In this document: positions 16,014-24,158 of the stretch, piece after piece | Layout of the letters: every line of letters begins with the position of its first letter | How positions within the stretch are numbered: the first letter of the stretch is position 1 | Assembly (NCBI RefSeq): GCF_046156175.1 | Contig: NZ_JAYLVL010000004.1 | Coordinates: forward strand, 62,001-126,000 | Source of the DNA: Lacisediminihabitans sp046156175 | Lineage (GTDB): Bacteria; Actinomycetota; Actinomycetes; Actinomycetales; Microbacteriaceae | Length of the DNA stretch: 64,000 nucleotides | Reading direction: 5' to 3' | Notes under the pieces: generated by a model | The model's input: only the letters and a program-made list of their open reading frames with translations | Databases searched by the model: none | What the model was told of the DNA's origin: nothing | Position numbers and translations under genes: made by a program

Positions 16014-17147
16014 ATGTCAGATTTCTTCAACTGGATCTCCACGCTCCCCGCGTTAGCCCAGATCCCGCTCGTCGTCGGCGCGTTCGTCGCCGTCGTCGCT
16101 GTCATCCTGTTCTTCGTCGAGATCGCCCCGCGATCTGGACGTCGTTACACGATCATCCGTCTCGCGGTCTGCGTCCTCGCACCGCTGGCGATCTTCCTGT
16201 TCCTCGGATCGGTCGCTTGGGCCGCCGCTATCGCCGCGGTTCTCGGCGGGGTGTTCTTCATCCTCGATTACCGGGCGAAGCAGGGAGTCGGCTATCTCTT
16301 CCAGCTGGTGGGATTCCTCGCTCCGGCGCTGATCCTGCTTCTGATCGGCCTCGTCTACCCGACGATCCTCACCGCGATCGCCGCGTTCCAGAACAACCGC
16401 GGTAACCGGTTCATCGGCTTCGAGAACTTCGTCTGGATCTTCACCCAGCCCACCGGTATCCGGGTCGTGCTGAACACGATCATCTGGGTGCTCATCGTTC
16501 CGGCGTTCTCGACCGCGATCGGTCTCGCCTACGCCGTGTTCATCGACAAGTCACGCGGTGAGAAGTTCTTCAAGATCCTGGTCTTCATGCCGATGGCGAT
16601 CTCGTTCGTCGGTGCCTCGATCATCTGGAAGTTCGTCTACACGGCGCGGCCGGCCGGCCAGAACCAGATCGGTCTGCTCAACCAGATCGTGGTGCTCTTC
16701 GGTGGCCAGCCGACCGACTTCGTGTCCATCTCGCCGTGGAACACCTTCTTCCTGATCGTCGTGCTCGTCTGGATCCAGACCGGGTTCGCGATGGTCGTGC
16801 TCTCCGCGGCCATCAAGGGTGTGCCGACGGAGCAGCTGGAGGCCGCAGAGCTCGATGGCACGAACGCCTGGGAGCGATTCATCAACGTGACCGTTCCGGG
16901 CATCCGCTCGTCGCTCATCGTCGTGCTCACCACGATTTCGATCGCATCCTTGAAGGTGTTCGACATCGTGCGGACGATGACGGCCGGCGCCAACAGCACC
17001 AGCGTCATCGCCAACGAGATGTATACGCAGTGGAAGGGCTTCGAGAACGGCCGATCGGCGGCCTTTGCTCTGGTGCTCTTCGTACTGGTCTTACCCATCG
17101 TCGTCTACAACGCACGGCAGATTCAGAAGCAGAGGGAGATCCGATGA
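16014..17147 (+). CDS. Sugar ABC transporter permease, AglF/MalF type
   Basis: A 377-residue inner-membrane permease. Before the usual six-helix core there is an N-terminal extension of about 95 residues with about three extra hydrophobic segments (QIPLVVGAFVAVVAVILFFV, LAVCVLAPLAIFLFLG, AAIAAVLGGVFFIL). The core has the EAA coupling loop EAAELDGTNAWERFINVTVP, which contacts the ATPase. No ATPase gene lies in this operon, so a shared MsiK-type ATPase encoded elsewhere is likely. The stop overlaps the next start (ATGA). Confidence 0.9.
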   Translation: MSDFFNWISTLPALAQIPLVVGAFVAVVAVILFFVEIAPRSGRRYTIIRLAVCVLAPLAIFLFLGSVAWAAAIAAVLGGVFFILDYRAKQGVGYLFQLVGFLAPALILLLIGLVYPTILTAIAAFQNNRGNRFIGFENFVWIFTQPTGIRVVLNTIIWVLIVPAFSTAIGLAYAVFIDKSRGEKFFKILVFMPMAISFVGASIIWKFVYTARPAGQNQIGLLNQIVVLFGGQPTDFVSISPWNTFFLIVVLVWIQTGFAMVVLSAAIKGVPTEQLEAAELDGTNAWERFINVTVPGIRSSLIVVLTTISIASLKVFDIVRTMTAGANSTSVIANEMYTQWKGFENGRSAAFALVLFVLVLPIVVYNARQIQKQREIR

Positions 17148-18121
17148 GCGCCGTCTCACCCATCGATGTACCGATCGACGTCGCCACGAAGCGACAGCTC
17201 GCCGTCGGAGAACGGACCGCGGAGCGCAGCGTCACCAAGCGCACCAAGAAGCGCCTGACGAGTCGGGGTGCGACGATCGCGTCTCTGATCATCGCGTTGC
17301 TCTGGACCGTGCCCACCTTCGGACTCTTCATCTCCTCGATCCGCCCGGCCGTGCTGATCAACACCACGGGCTGGTGGACCATCTTCCAGAACCCCGGGTT
17401 CACTTTCGACAACTACGCGCAGGTGCTGAAGGCGGGCAACAGTCAACTGAACCTTGGGCAGGCGTTCATCAACTCGATCGCCATCACGCTGCCGGCGACT
17501 CTCATCCCGCTGACACTCGCGAGCCTCGCGGCTTACGGGTTCGCGTGGATGAACTTCAAGGGCAAGAACTGGATGTTCATCGGGGTGTTCGCCCTGCAGA
17601 TCGTGCCGCTGCAGATGGCTCTCGTTCCCCTGTTGAGCCTCTTCTCCCGGGGCCTCAACATCGGCGGCGTGCAGCTCTTCGCGGGACTGAACGCGAGCGG
17701 CTCGTACACCCAGGTCTGGATCGCCCACACGATCTTCGGGCTCCCGCTCGTGATCTTCCTGCTCCACAACTTCATCGCGGAGCTTCCGTCAGAACTGATC
17801 GAGGCAGCGCGAGTGGATGGCGCGGGGCATGGGCAGATCTTCTTCCGCATCGTGCTTCCGCTCACCATGCCGGCCATCGCATCGATCGCGATCTTCCAGT
17901 TCCTCTGGGTCTGGAACGACCTGCTGGTCGCTCTGGTGTTCGCCGACGGCGAGGTCGCTCCGATGACGAAGCTGCTCGCGGAGATCACCGGTGGACGTGG
18001 CCAGGACTGGCAGCTGCTCACCTCTGGTGCGTTCATCTCCATCCTCGTTCCGCTCATCGTGTTCTTCGCACTGCAGCGGTTCTTCGTGCGTGGCCTGCTC
18101 GCGGGCAGCACCAAGGGCTGA
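17144..18121 (+). CDS. Sugar ABC transporter permease, AglG/MalG type
   Basis: A 325-residue permease partner. The ATG at 17144 overlaps the previous stop, and a basic N-terminus (SVTKRTKKRLTSRG) precedes the first helix. The EAA loop is ELIEAARVDGAGHGQIFFRI, followed by VLPLTMPAIASIAIFQFLWVWND, as in MalG-type subunits. It is the last gene of the transporter operon; a strong stem-loop lies 48 nt after the stop. Confidence 0.9.
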   Translation: MSAVSPIDVPIDVATKRQLAVGERTAERSVTKRTKKRLTSRGATIASLIIALLWTVPTFGLFISSIRPAVLINTTGWWTIFQNPGFTFDNYAQVLKAGNSQLNLGQAFINSIAITLPATLIPLTLASLAAYGFAWMNFKGKNWMFIGVFALQIVPLQMALVPLLSLFSRGLNIGGVQLFAGLNASGSYTQVWIAHTIFGLPLVIFLLHNFIAELPSELIEAARVDGAGHGQIFFRIVLPLTMPAIASIAIFQFLWVWNDLLVALVFADGEVAPMTKLLAEITGGRGQDWQLLTSGAFISILVPLIVFFALQRFFVRGLLAGSTKG

Positions 18122-18169
18122 GTCCCCGCTCGCCCACAGCCCCCCCGGGGATCGCGACGGGTATACGCG

Positions 18170-18201
18170 CTCGCGGCGGGAGTCACGACTCCCGCCGCGA
18201 G
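18170..18201. terminator. Perfect 14-bp stem-loop after the transporter operon
   Basis: CTCGCGGCGGGAGT pairs without mismatch to ACTCCCGCCGCGAG around the loop CACG. No T tract follows, so it may be a Rho-assisted end, an mRNA 3' stabiliser or a REP-like element. Confidence 0.6.
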
Positions 18202-18310
18202 ACGTCGCGCCCTCCGGGAGGCGGCGCATCTCCCGCCACGCCGCGGGGTTGCATTGCGCTGGGGGCGAATCCGCAGCGGGAGTGTCGCCACCGGTGCGTA
18301 AGGTGAGCGA

Positions 18311-20188
18311 GTGAGCGGAATGCACGGTGGAAGCACCCCGGTGGGGCGCATGGGTAAACAGCGCACGCGCATCAGCGGTTCCGATCCTGACGCACAGAAG
18401 GCCGAGAACGCGGATGCCCCGCGCATCCCGGATCTGCTCGCCCGCATCGCGCAGCTATTCCAGCCGCACCGCCGCGCGCTCGCGGTCACGGCCGTGCTGG
18501 TCATCATCAGTGCGGGACTCTCGGTGCTGCCCCCACTGCTGACCCGCCAGGCCTTCGATGTCGGCCTTTTCCCGGCATCCGGTCGACCGAATGTGCCGGT
18601 TCTGCTCGAGATCGTCGGGCTGATGATCGTGATCTACGTCTCCTCCGCCGGGCTCGGCGTCTGGCAGACCTTCCTCACCGCGACCGTGGGCAACCGCGTG
18701 ATGGGCGCCCTCCGGGTGCGACTGTTCGGGCATCTCCAGAAGATGGAACTGGCGTTCTTCACGCGCACCAAGACCGGCATCATCCAGTCCCGCCTGCAGA
18801 ACGACGTCGGCGGGGTGTCGAGCGTGCTCACCAACACCGTGGCGAGCGTGCTGGGAAATACGGTCACCGTGGCGGCGGCCTTCGTGAGCATGCTGGTGCT
18901 GTCGTGGCAACTCACCATCGTGGCCGTGATCCTGATGCCGATCCTGGTGATCGCCCAGCGTCGGGTCGGGCGGGTTCGCGCCAAAATCGCGACCAAGACG
19001 CAGGAGTCGCTCAGCGACATGACCGCCATCACGCAGGAAACCCTGTCGGTGTCGGGCATCCTGCTGGCCAAGAGCTTCAACCAGCAGGGCTCGGAGGTCG
19101 CACGCTACAGCGACGAGAACGACAACCAGATCCGGCTGCAGGTGCGCGAGCAGATGAGCGGCCAGTGGTTCTTCGCGATGGTGCAGATCTTCCTCGCCAT
19201 CATCCCGGCCGTCATCTACATCTGTGCCGCCTGGCTGCTGTTCCAGAACGTGGCGGTCACCGCGGGCACGATCGTGGCATTCACCACGGTGCAGGCCCGG
19301 CTGATGTGGCCGCTTCTCGGACTCATGAGGGTGGCGCTCGACCTGCAGACCTCCCAGGCGCTGTTTGCGCGCATCTTCGAGTACCTCGACCTGCATCCGG
19401 CGATCGCGGATGCACCGAACGCCCACCCGGTCGACCCGGCGCGTCTCGGTCGCGTGGAATTCGACGATGTGGTGTTCGCCTACCCCGACTCCGGAGACGG
19501 CACGCCTCCCACTCTCAAGGGTGTCTCCTTCGCCATCGAGCCGGGTCAGTTCGCCGCCTTCGTCGGGCCATCCGGGGCGGGCAAGACCACAGTGTCTTAC
19601 CTGATTCCCCGCTTCCACGAGGTGACCGGCGGCCGCATCCTCTTCGCCGGTGATGACGTGCGCCAGCTCGAGCAGGACTCCCTGGTCGCCAACATCGGCA
19701 TCGTCAGCCAGGAGACCTACCTGTTCCACGCGACGATCGCGGAGAACCTCCGCTACGCGAAGCCGGGAGCGACGGATGCCGAGCTCCAGCAGGCGGCCAG
19801 GGCCGCGAACATCCACGACACCATCGCGTCGTTCCCACTGGGCTACGACACGGTCGTCGGCGAGCGTGGTTACCGATTGAGCGGTGGAGAGAAGCAACGC
19901 ATCGCCATCGCGCGGGTGCTGCTCAAGGATCCGCGAGTGCTCATCCTCGACGAAGCCACCAGCGCGCTTGACTCCCTCTCCGAACGGATCGTGCAAGATG
20001 CGCTCGACACCGCCTCCGCTGGCCGCACCACGATCGCGATCGCGCACCGCCTTTCGACCATCGTGTCGGCCGACGTGATCTTCGTGGTCGACGCCGGGCG
20101 CATCGTGGAGCACGGCACCCATGCCGAGCTCACAGCCCAGGGTGGCGTCTACGCCCGACTCTATGCGCAGCAGGTGTCACAGATCTGA
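18311..20188 (+). CDS. ABC exporter, fused membrane and ATPase domains
   Basis: A 625-residue half-transporter. After a roughly 45-residue polar lead, a six-helix type I exporter domain spans about residues 55-340. The ATPase domain spans about 380-620 with Walker A GPSGAGKTT (about 419-427), Q-loop SQETYLF, signature LSGGEKQR, Walker B VLILDEATSALD and H-loop IAHRLS. All motifs are intact, so a homodimer could be active. The GTG at 18311 follows AAGGTGAG. It is a stand-alone gene between a sugar operon and cysteine/methionine genes. A drug, lipid or peptide substrate cannot be chosen from sequence. Confidence 0.92.
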   Translation: MSGMHGGSTPVGRMGKQRTRISGSDPDAQKAENADAPRIPDLLARIAQLFQPHRRALAVTAVLVIISAGLSVLPPLLTRQAFDVGLFPASGRPNVPVLLEIVGLMIVIYVSSAGLGVWQTFLTATVGNRVMGALRVRLFGHLQKMELAFFTRTKTGIIQSRLQNDVGGVSSVLTNTVASVLGNTVTVAAAFVSMLVLSWQLTIVAVILMPILVIAQRRVGRVRAKIATKTQESLSDMTAITQETLSVSGILLAKSFNQQGSEVARYSDENDNQIRLQVREQMSGQWFFAMVQIFLAIIPAVIYICAAWLLFQNVAVTAGTIVAFTTVQARLMWPLLGLMRVALDLQTSQALFARIFEYLDLHPAIADAPNAHPVDPARLGRVEFDDVVFAYPDSGDGTPPTLKGVSFAIEPGQFAAFVGPSGAGKTTVSYLIPRFHEVTGGRILFAGDDVRQLEQDSLVANIGIVSQETYLFHATIAENLRYAKPGATDAELQQAARAANIHDTIASFPLGYDTVVGERGYRLSGGEKQRIAIARVLLKDPRVLILDEATSALDSLSERIVQDALDTASAGRTTIAIAHRLSTIVSADVIFVVDAGRIVEHGTHAELTAQGGVYARLYAQQVSQI

Positions 20189-20315
20189 GGGCTGGGGCGC
20201 CCCTGACCCGCCCCGCTCCGCCCCGTCTCTCCCCATCTCGCGGGGGAGGGAGGGATGTCTCGGGCGGCGAATGTGCCGGAAACCCCCTGAGGCCCGCTGG
20301 TAGATTGGCGGCACT

Positions 20316-21680
20316 ATGAAGTTCGCCAACACCGTGATCGACCTCGTCGGCAATACCCCCCTCGTGAAGCTCAACCGGGTGACGGAGGGCATCGCCGCCA
20401 CCGTGCTCGTCAAGGTGGAGTACCTCAACCCCGGTGGGTCGTCCAAGGACCGCATCGCCACCCGGATCATCGACGCGGCAGAACGCGAGGGGCTGCTGAA
20501 GCCCGGCGGCACGATCGTCGAACCGACCTCGGGCAACACCGGCATCGGCCTCGCCCTCGTGGCCCAGCAGCGGGGGTACCGCTGCGTCTTCGTGCTGCCC
20601 GACAAGGTGGGCGAGGAGAAGCGCAACGTGCTGTTGGCGTATGGCGCCGAGATCGTCGTCACCCCGACCGCGGTGGCGCCGGACAGCCCGGAGTCCTACT
20701 ACTCGGTCTCGGATCGGCTGGCCCGCGAGATCCCCGGGGCATTCAAACCCAACCAGTACTCGAATCCCAACGGCCCGCTGAGCCACTACGAGACCACCGG
20801 CCCGGAGGTCTGGCGCGATACCGAGGGCGAGATCACCCACTTCGTCGCCGGCGTGGGCACCGGTGGCACGATCAGCGGTGTCGGCAAGTACCTCAAGGAG
20901 GTCTCGAACGGCGCCGTCACCATCATCGGAGCCGACCCGGAGGGTTCGGTCTACTCCGGTGGCACCGGTCGCCCTTACCTCGTCGAGGGCGTCGGGGAGG
21001 ACTTCTGGCCCGAGGCCTACGACGGCTCGGTGGTGGACGAGATCATCGCCTCCTCCGATGCCGAGTCTTTCGACATGACGCGACGTCTCGCCCGCGAGGA
21101 GGGACTGCTCGTGGGAGGGTCGAGCGGCATGGCCGTGGCATCCGCCCTCAAGGCCGCTCGCACGCTCCCGGCCGACGCGGTGATGGTGATCCTGCTTCCG
21201 GACGGCGGCCGCGGCTATCTCAACAAGGTCTTCAGCGAGAAATGGATGCAGTCCTACGGCTTCACGCAGGTCTCCGACGAGAAGACGGTCGGCGATGTCG
21301 TCGGCCACAAGAGCGGCTCCCTTCCGGCCCTCGTGCACGTGCACCCCTCGGACACTGTGCGCGACGCCATCCAGATCATGACGAAATACGGCGTCTCTCA
21401 GCTGCCGGTACTCTCTGCGGAGCCGCCCGTCGTCATCGGCGAGGTCGTCGGGGCGATCGAAGAGAAGAGCCTGCTCGAGCAGGTGTTCAGCGGGGATGCG
21501 AGCATGACCGACCCGGTGGGGAAATTTATCGGAGCCCCGCTGGGTTTGATCGGTGTGCACGAATCGGTGACCTCCGCACGCGCCGCCTTCGGCAAAGCGG
21601 ATGCACTGCTCGTGACCGAGGACGGCAAGCCCGTCGCTGTCGTCACGCGACACGACCTGCTCACCTTCCTCTCCGACTGA
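20316..21680 (+). CDS. cbs: Cystathionine beta-synthase
   Basis: A 454-residue PLP enzyme joining serine (or O-acetylserine) and homocysteine to cystathionine. The fold-type II domain (1-320) has PLP Lys44 in PGGSSKDRIA, the substrate loop TSGNTG and the phosphate loop GTGGTISG. Two C-terminal CBS repeats (about 335-454) carry HKSGSLPALVHVHPSDTVRDA and ESVTSARAAFGKADALLVTE. The CBS pair separates it from plain CysK. It is followed after 22 nt by cystathionine gamma-synthase, the pairing also known in mycobacteria. There is a short leader with a -10-like TAGATT near 20301. Confidence 0.93.
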   Translation: MKFANTVIDLVGNTPLVKLNRVTEGIAATVLVKVEYLNPGGSSKDRIATRIIDAAEREGLLKPGGTIVEPTSGNTGIGLALVAQQRGYRCVFVLPDKVGEEKRNVLLAYGAEIVVTPTAVAPDSPESYYSVSDRLAREIPGAFKPNQYSNPNGPLSHYETTGPEVWRDTEGEITHFVAGVGTGGTISGVGKYLKEVSNGAVTIIGADPEGSVYSGGTGRPYLVEGVGEDFWPEAYDGSVVDEIIASSDAESFDMTRRLAREEGLLVGGSSGMAVASALKAARTLPADAVMVILLPDGGRGYLNKVFSEKWMQSYGFTQVSDEKTVGDVVGHKSGSLPALVHVHPSDTVRDAIQIMTKYGVSQLPVLSAEPPVVIGEVVGAIEEKSLLEQVFSGDASMTDPVGKFIGAPLGLIGVHESVTSARAAFGKADALLVTEDGKPVAVVTRHDLLTFLSD

Positions 21681-21702
21681 CCCCGCCACAGAAAAGACCA
21701 TC

Positions 21703-22854
21703 GTGACCGACTTCTCCACCCGCGCCATCCATTCGGGCCAGTCCTTCGACCCCACCACCGGCTCGGTCATCCCGCCGATCTACCAGACCTCCACCTTCGT
21801 GCAGAAGAGCATCGGCGAACTGCGCGGCGGCTACGAGTACGCCAGAAGCGCCAACCCCACACGGGATTCCCTCCAGCACCTCGTCGCCGACCTCGAGGGG
21901 GCGAAGCACGGCTTCAGTTTCTCCTCCGGCCTTGCCGGCGAAGATACCCTTCTGCGGTCGATCCTCGTGCCGGGCGACCACGTGATCATGGGCAACGACG
22001 TCTATGGCGGAACCCACCGGCTGGTCAATCGGGTCTTCGTGCCCTGGGGCATCGAGCTCGACACTGTGGAGATGACGGATCTCGACGCCGTTCGTGCGTC
22101 GATCCGCCCGAACACCCGCGTGCTCTGGGTAGAGACCCCGAGCAACCCGATGATGAAGATCAGCGACATCACGGCTCTCGTGGAGATCGGACACGCCGCG
22201 GGGGTCATCGTCGTCGTGGACAATACCTTCGCGTCGCCGTACCTGCAGAACCCGCTCGCCTTCGGGGCCGATGTCGTGACCCACTCGACCACGAAATATC
22301 TCGGCGGCCACTCGGACGTGCTCGGGGGCGCCGTTGTGCTCAACGACGATGAGCTCGCCGAGAAGCTCGGCTTCCTGCAGTTCGCCATCGGTCCGGTCTC
22401 CGGACCGATGGATGCGTGGCTCACCGTTCGCGGCATCAAGACGCTCGCCGTGCGCATGGACCGCCACTCCGCCAACGCACAGGCTATCGCGGAAGCGCTG
22501 GTCGGGCACCCCGCGATCGAGCGCGTGTATTACCCGGGCCTCTCCGGCCATCCCGGACACGAGCTCGCCGCCCGCCAGATGCGCGGATTCGGCGGGATGC
22601 TCTCGGTGCAGCTTGCCGGCGGGCCCGCGGCCGCGCGCAGCTTCGCCGAGTCGACCGAGCTGTTCCAGCTGGCCGAATCGCTCGGGGGAGTCGAGTCGCT
22701 GATCGGGTACCCGACGGAGATGACCCACGCCTCGGTGCGGGGAACGGCGCTCGCCGTGCCGGAGAACCTGGTGCGGCTCTCGGTGGGAATCGAAGGCGTC
22801 GACGACCTCCTCGCCGACGTGCGGGGCGCTCTCGATCGCGCCACCACCAGCTGA
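21703..22854 (+). CDS. metB: Cystathionine gamma-synthase (or gamma-lyase)
   Basis: A 383-residue fold-type I PLP enzyme of the Cys/Met metabolism family. PLP Lys198 sits in the HSTTKYLGGHSDV motif. Also visible are the N-terminal IHSGQ, YEYARSANPTRDSL, the SSGLAGED loop and the C-terminal SLGGVESLIGYP. GTG start. Operonic with cbs, so the two probably balance transsulfuration between homocysteine and cysteine. Synthase and lyase activities are hard to tell apart by sequence in actinobacteria. Confidence 0.9.
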   Translation: MTDFSTRAIHSGQSFDPTTGSVIPPIYQTSTFVQKSIGELRGGYEYARSANPTRDSLQHLVADLEGAKHGFSFSSGLAGEDTLLRSILVPGDHVIMGNDVYGGTHRLVNRVFVPWGIELDTVEMTDLDAVRASIRPNTRVLWVETPSNPMMKISDITALVEIGHAAGVIVVVDNTFASPYLQNPLAFGADVVTHSTTKYLGGHSDVLGGAVVLNDDELAEKLGFLQFAIGPVSGPMDAWLTVRGIKTLAVRMDRHSANAQAIAEALVGHPAIERVYYPGLSGHPGHELAARQMRGFGGMLSVQLAGGPAAARSFAESTELFQLAESLGGVESLIGYPTEMTHASVRGTALAVPENLVRLSVGIEGVDDLLADVRGALDRATTS

Positions 22855-22922
22855 GACACACGCATACCCGGTTCTTAGCCGGGGTATAGGGCTCGCCGAG
22901 AGCGGTCGCCGAGAGTGTGCAG

Positions 22923-24158
22923 ATGGCACACTCACCCGACTCTCTCGCTCTCGACGTGGCCGTTCCCGTCTACAACGAGCAGGCAACTCTCGAGCGCAGC
23001 ATCCGCACGTTGCACGAGTACCTCTCGACGCAGCTCGACGTGCCCTGGCGCATCACGATCGCGGACAACGCCTCGACCGATGACACCCCGGAGATCGCCG
23101 ACCGCCTTGCGGAAGGCCTCGCCGGTGTCGTCGCCGTCCACCTCGCTGAGAAGGGTCGCGGTCGCGCGCTCAAGCAGGTCTGGCTCGCCTCGGACGCGGC
23201 GGTGCTCGCCTACGTGGACGTGGACCTCTCCACCGATCTCAGCGCTCTGCCTCCCCTGATCGCCCCGCTGCTCTCCGGGCACTCCGATGTCGCGATCGGA
23301 ACGCGCCTCGCCCGAGGGTCACGCGTGGTGCGGGGAGGCAAGCGCGAGTTCGTCTCCCGCAGCTACAACCTGCTGCTGCGCGGGGCGATGGCCGTGCGCT
23401 TCAGCGATGCCCAGTGCGGATTCAAGGCGGTGCGTCGCGAGGTGGCCCAGGAGCTCATGCCGTTGATCGAGGACAACGGCTGGTTCTTCGACACCGAGCT
23501 GCTCATCATCGCCGAGCGCAGCGGCCTGCGCATCCACGAGGTCCCCGTGGACTGGATCGACGACCCCGAAAGCAAGGTCGACATCGTCTCGACCGCACGG
23601 GAAGACCTGAAGGGGATGCTGCGGGTCGGCCGGTCGATCATGACCGGCAGGGTGCCGGTCGGATCGATCTACGCCGAGCTCGGCCGACGCCCCTTCGAGC
23701 AGCCGCGCACGGCTAGCTTCTTCGGCCAGGTGGTTCGCTTCGGCGCAATCGGGGTGCTCTCGACGGCGGCCTACGCGCTGCTCTATCTCGTCTTCCAGCT
23801 CGGGATGTCGGCCCAGTCGGCCAATTTTCTCGCGCTTCTGGTCACGGCAGTCGCCAACACCGCCGCCAATCGTCGGTTCACGTTCGGCGTACACGGACGT
23901 TCCGGTGCGGTGACGCACCAGTTCCAGGGACTCGTCGTGTTCGGCATCGCGTGGCTGATCACCAGCGGCTCGCTGGTGGGGCTCCACGCCATCGCTCCCA
24001 GCGCCTCGGCTCAGGCCCAGCTGATCGTGCTGACCGGTGCCAACCTCTTCGCCACCCTGGTGCGCTTCGTGCTCCTCCGGCTGTGGGTGTTCCGGCAGCA
24101 GCGCCGGCCCGCGGCATCCATCCCCTCTTCCCCCGTCCAGAAAGTGACAGCATCATGA
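22923..24158 (+). CDS. GT2 glycosyltransferase fused to a GtrA-like membrane domain
   Basis: A 411-residue protein. The GT-A domain (about 1-235) has the nucleotide-sugar motifs VAVPVYNEQ, ADNASTDDT and the DxD-like YVDVDLSTD, typical of dolichol/polyprenol-phosphate sugar transferases (DPM1-like). After position 255 a GtrA-like domain with four membrane helices follows (FGAIGVLSTAAYALLY, ANTAANRRFTFG). The fusion suggests it makes and flips a polyprenyl-phosphate sugar. The ATG at 22923 is preferred to GTG 22917 by ribosome-site spacing. The stop overlaps the next start, an ArnT-like transferase that would use the product. Confidence 0.88.
   Translation: MAHSPDSLALDVAVPVYNEQATLERSIRTLHEYLSTQLDVPWRITIADNASTDDTPEIADRLAEGLAGVVAVHLAEKGRGRALKQVWLASDAAVLAYVDVDLSTDLSALPPLIAPLLSGHSDVAIGTRLARGSRVVRGGKREFVSRSYNLLLRGAMAVRFSDAQCGFKAVRREVAQELMPLIEDNGWFFDTELLIIAERSGLRIHEVPVDWIDDPESKVDIVSTAREDLKGMLRVGRSIMTGRVPVGSIYAELGRRPFEQPRTASFFGQVVRFGAIGVLSTAAYALLYLVFQLGMSAQSANFLALLVTAVANTAANRRFTFGVHGRSGAVTHQFQGLVVFGIAWLITSGSLVGLHAIAPSASAQAQLIVLTGANLFATLVRFVLLRLWVFRQQRRPAASIPSSPVQKVTAS

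Noticed and set aside
18455..20122. 555-codon reverse frame opposite the ABC exporter
   Set aside because: It is a GC-rich shadow; the plus strand carries all ABC motifs.
20130..22986. Long reverse frames opposite cbs and metB
   Set aside because: Asp/Arg/Gly-rich shadow translation; the plus strand holds complete PLP enzymes.
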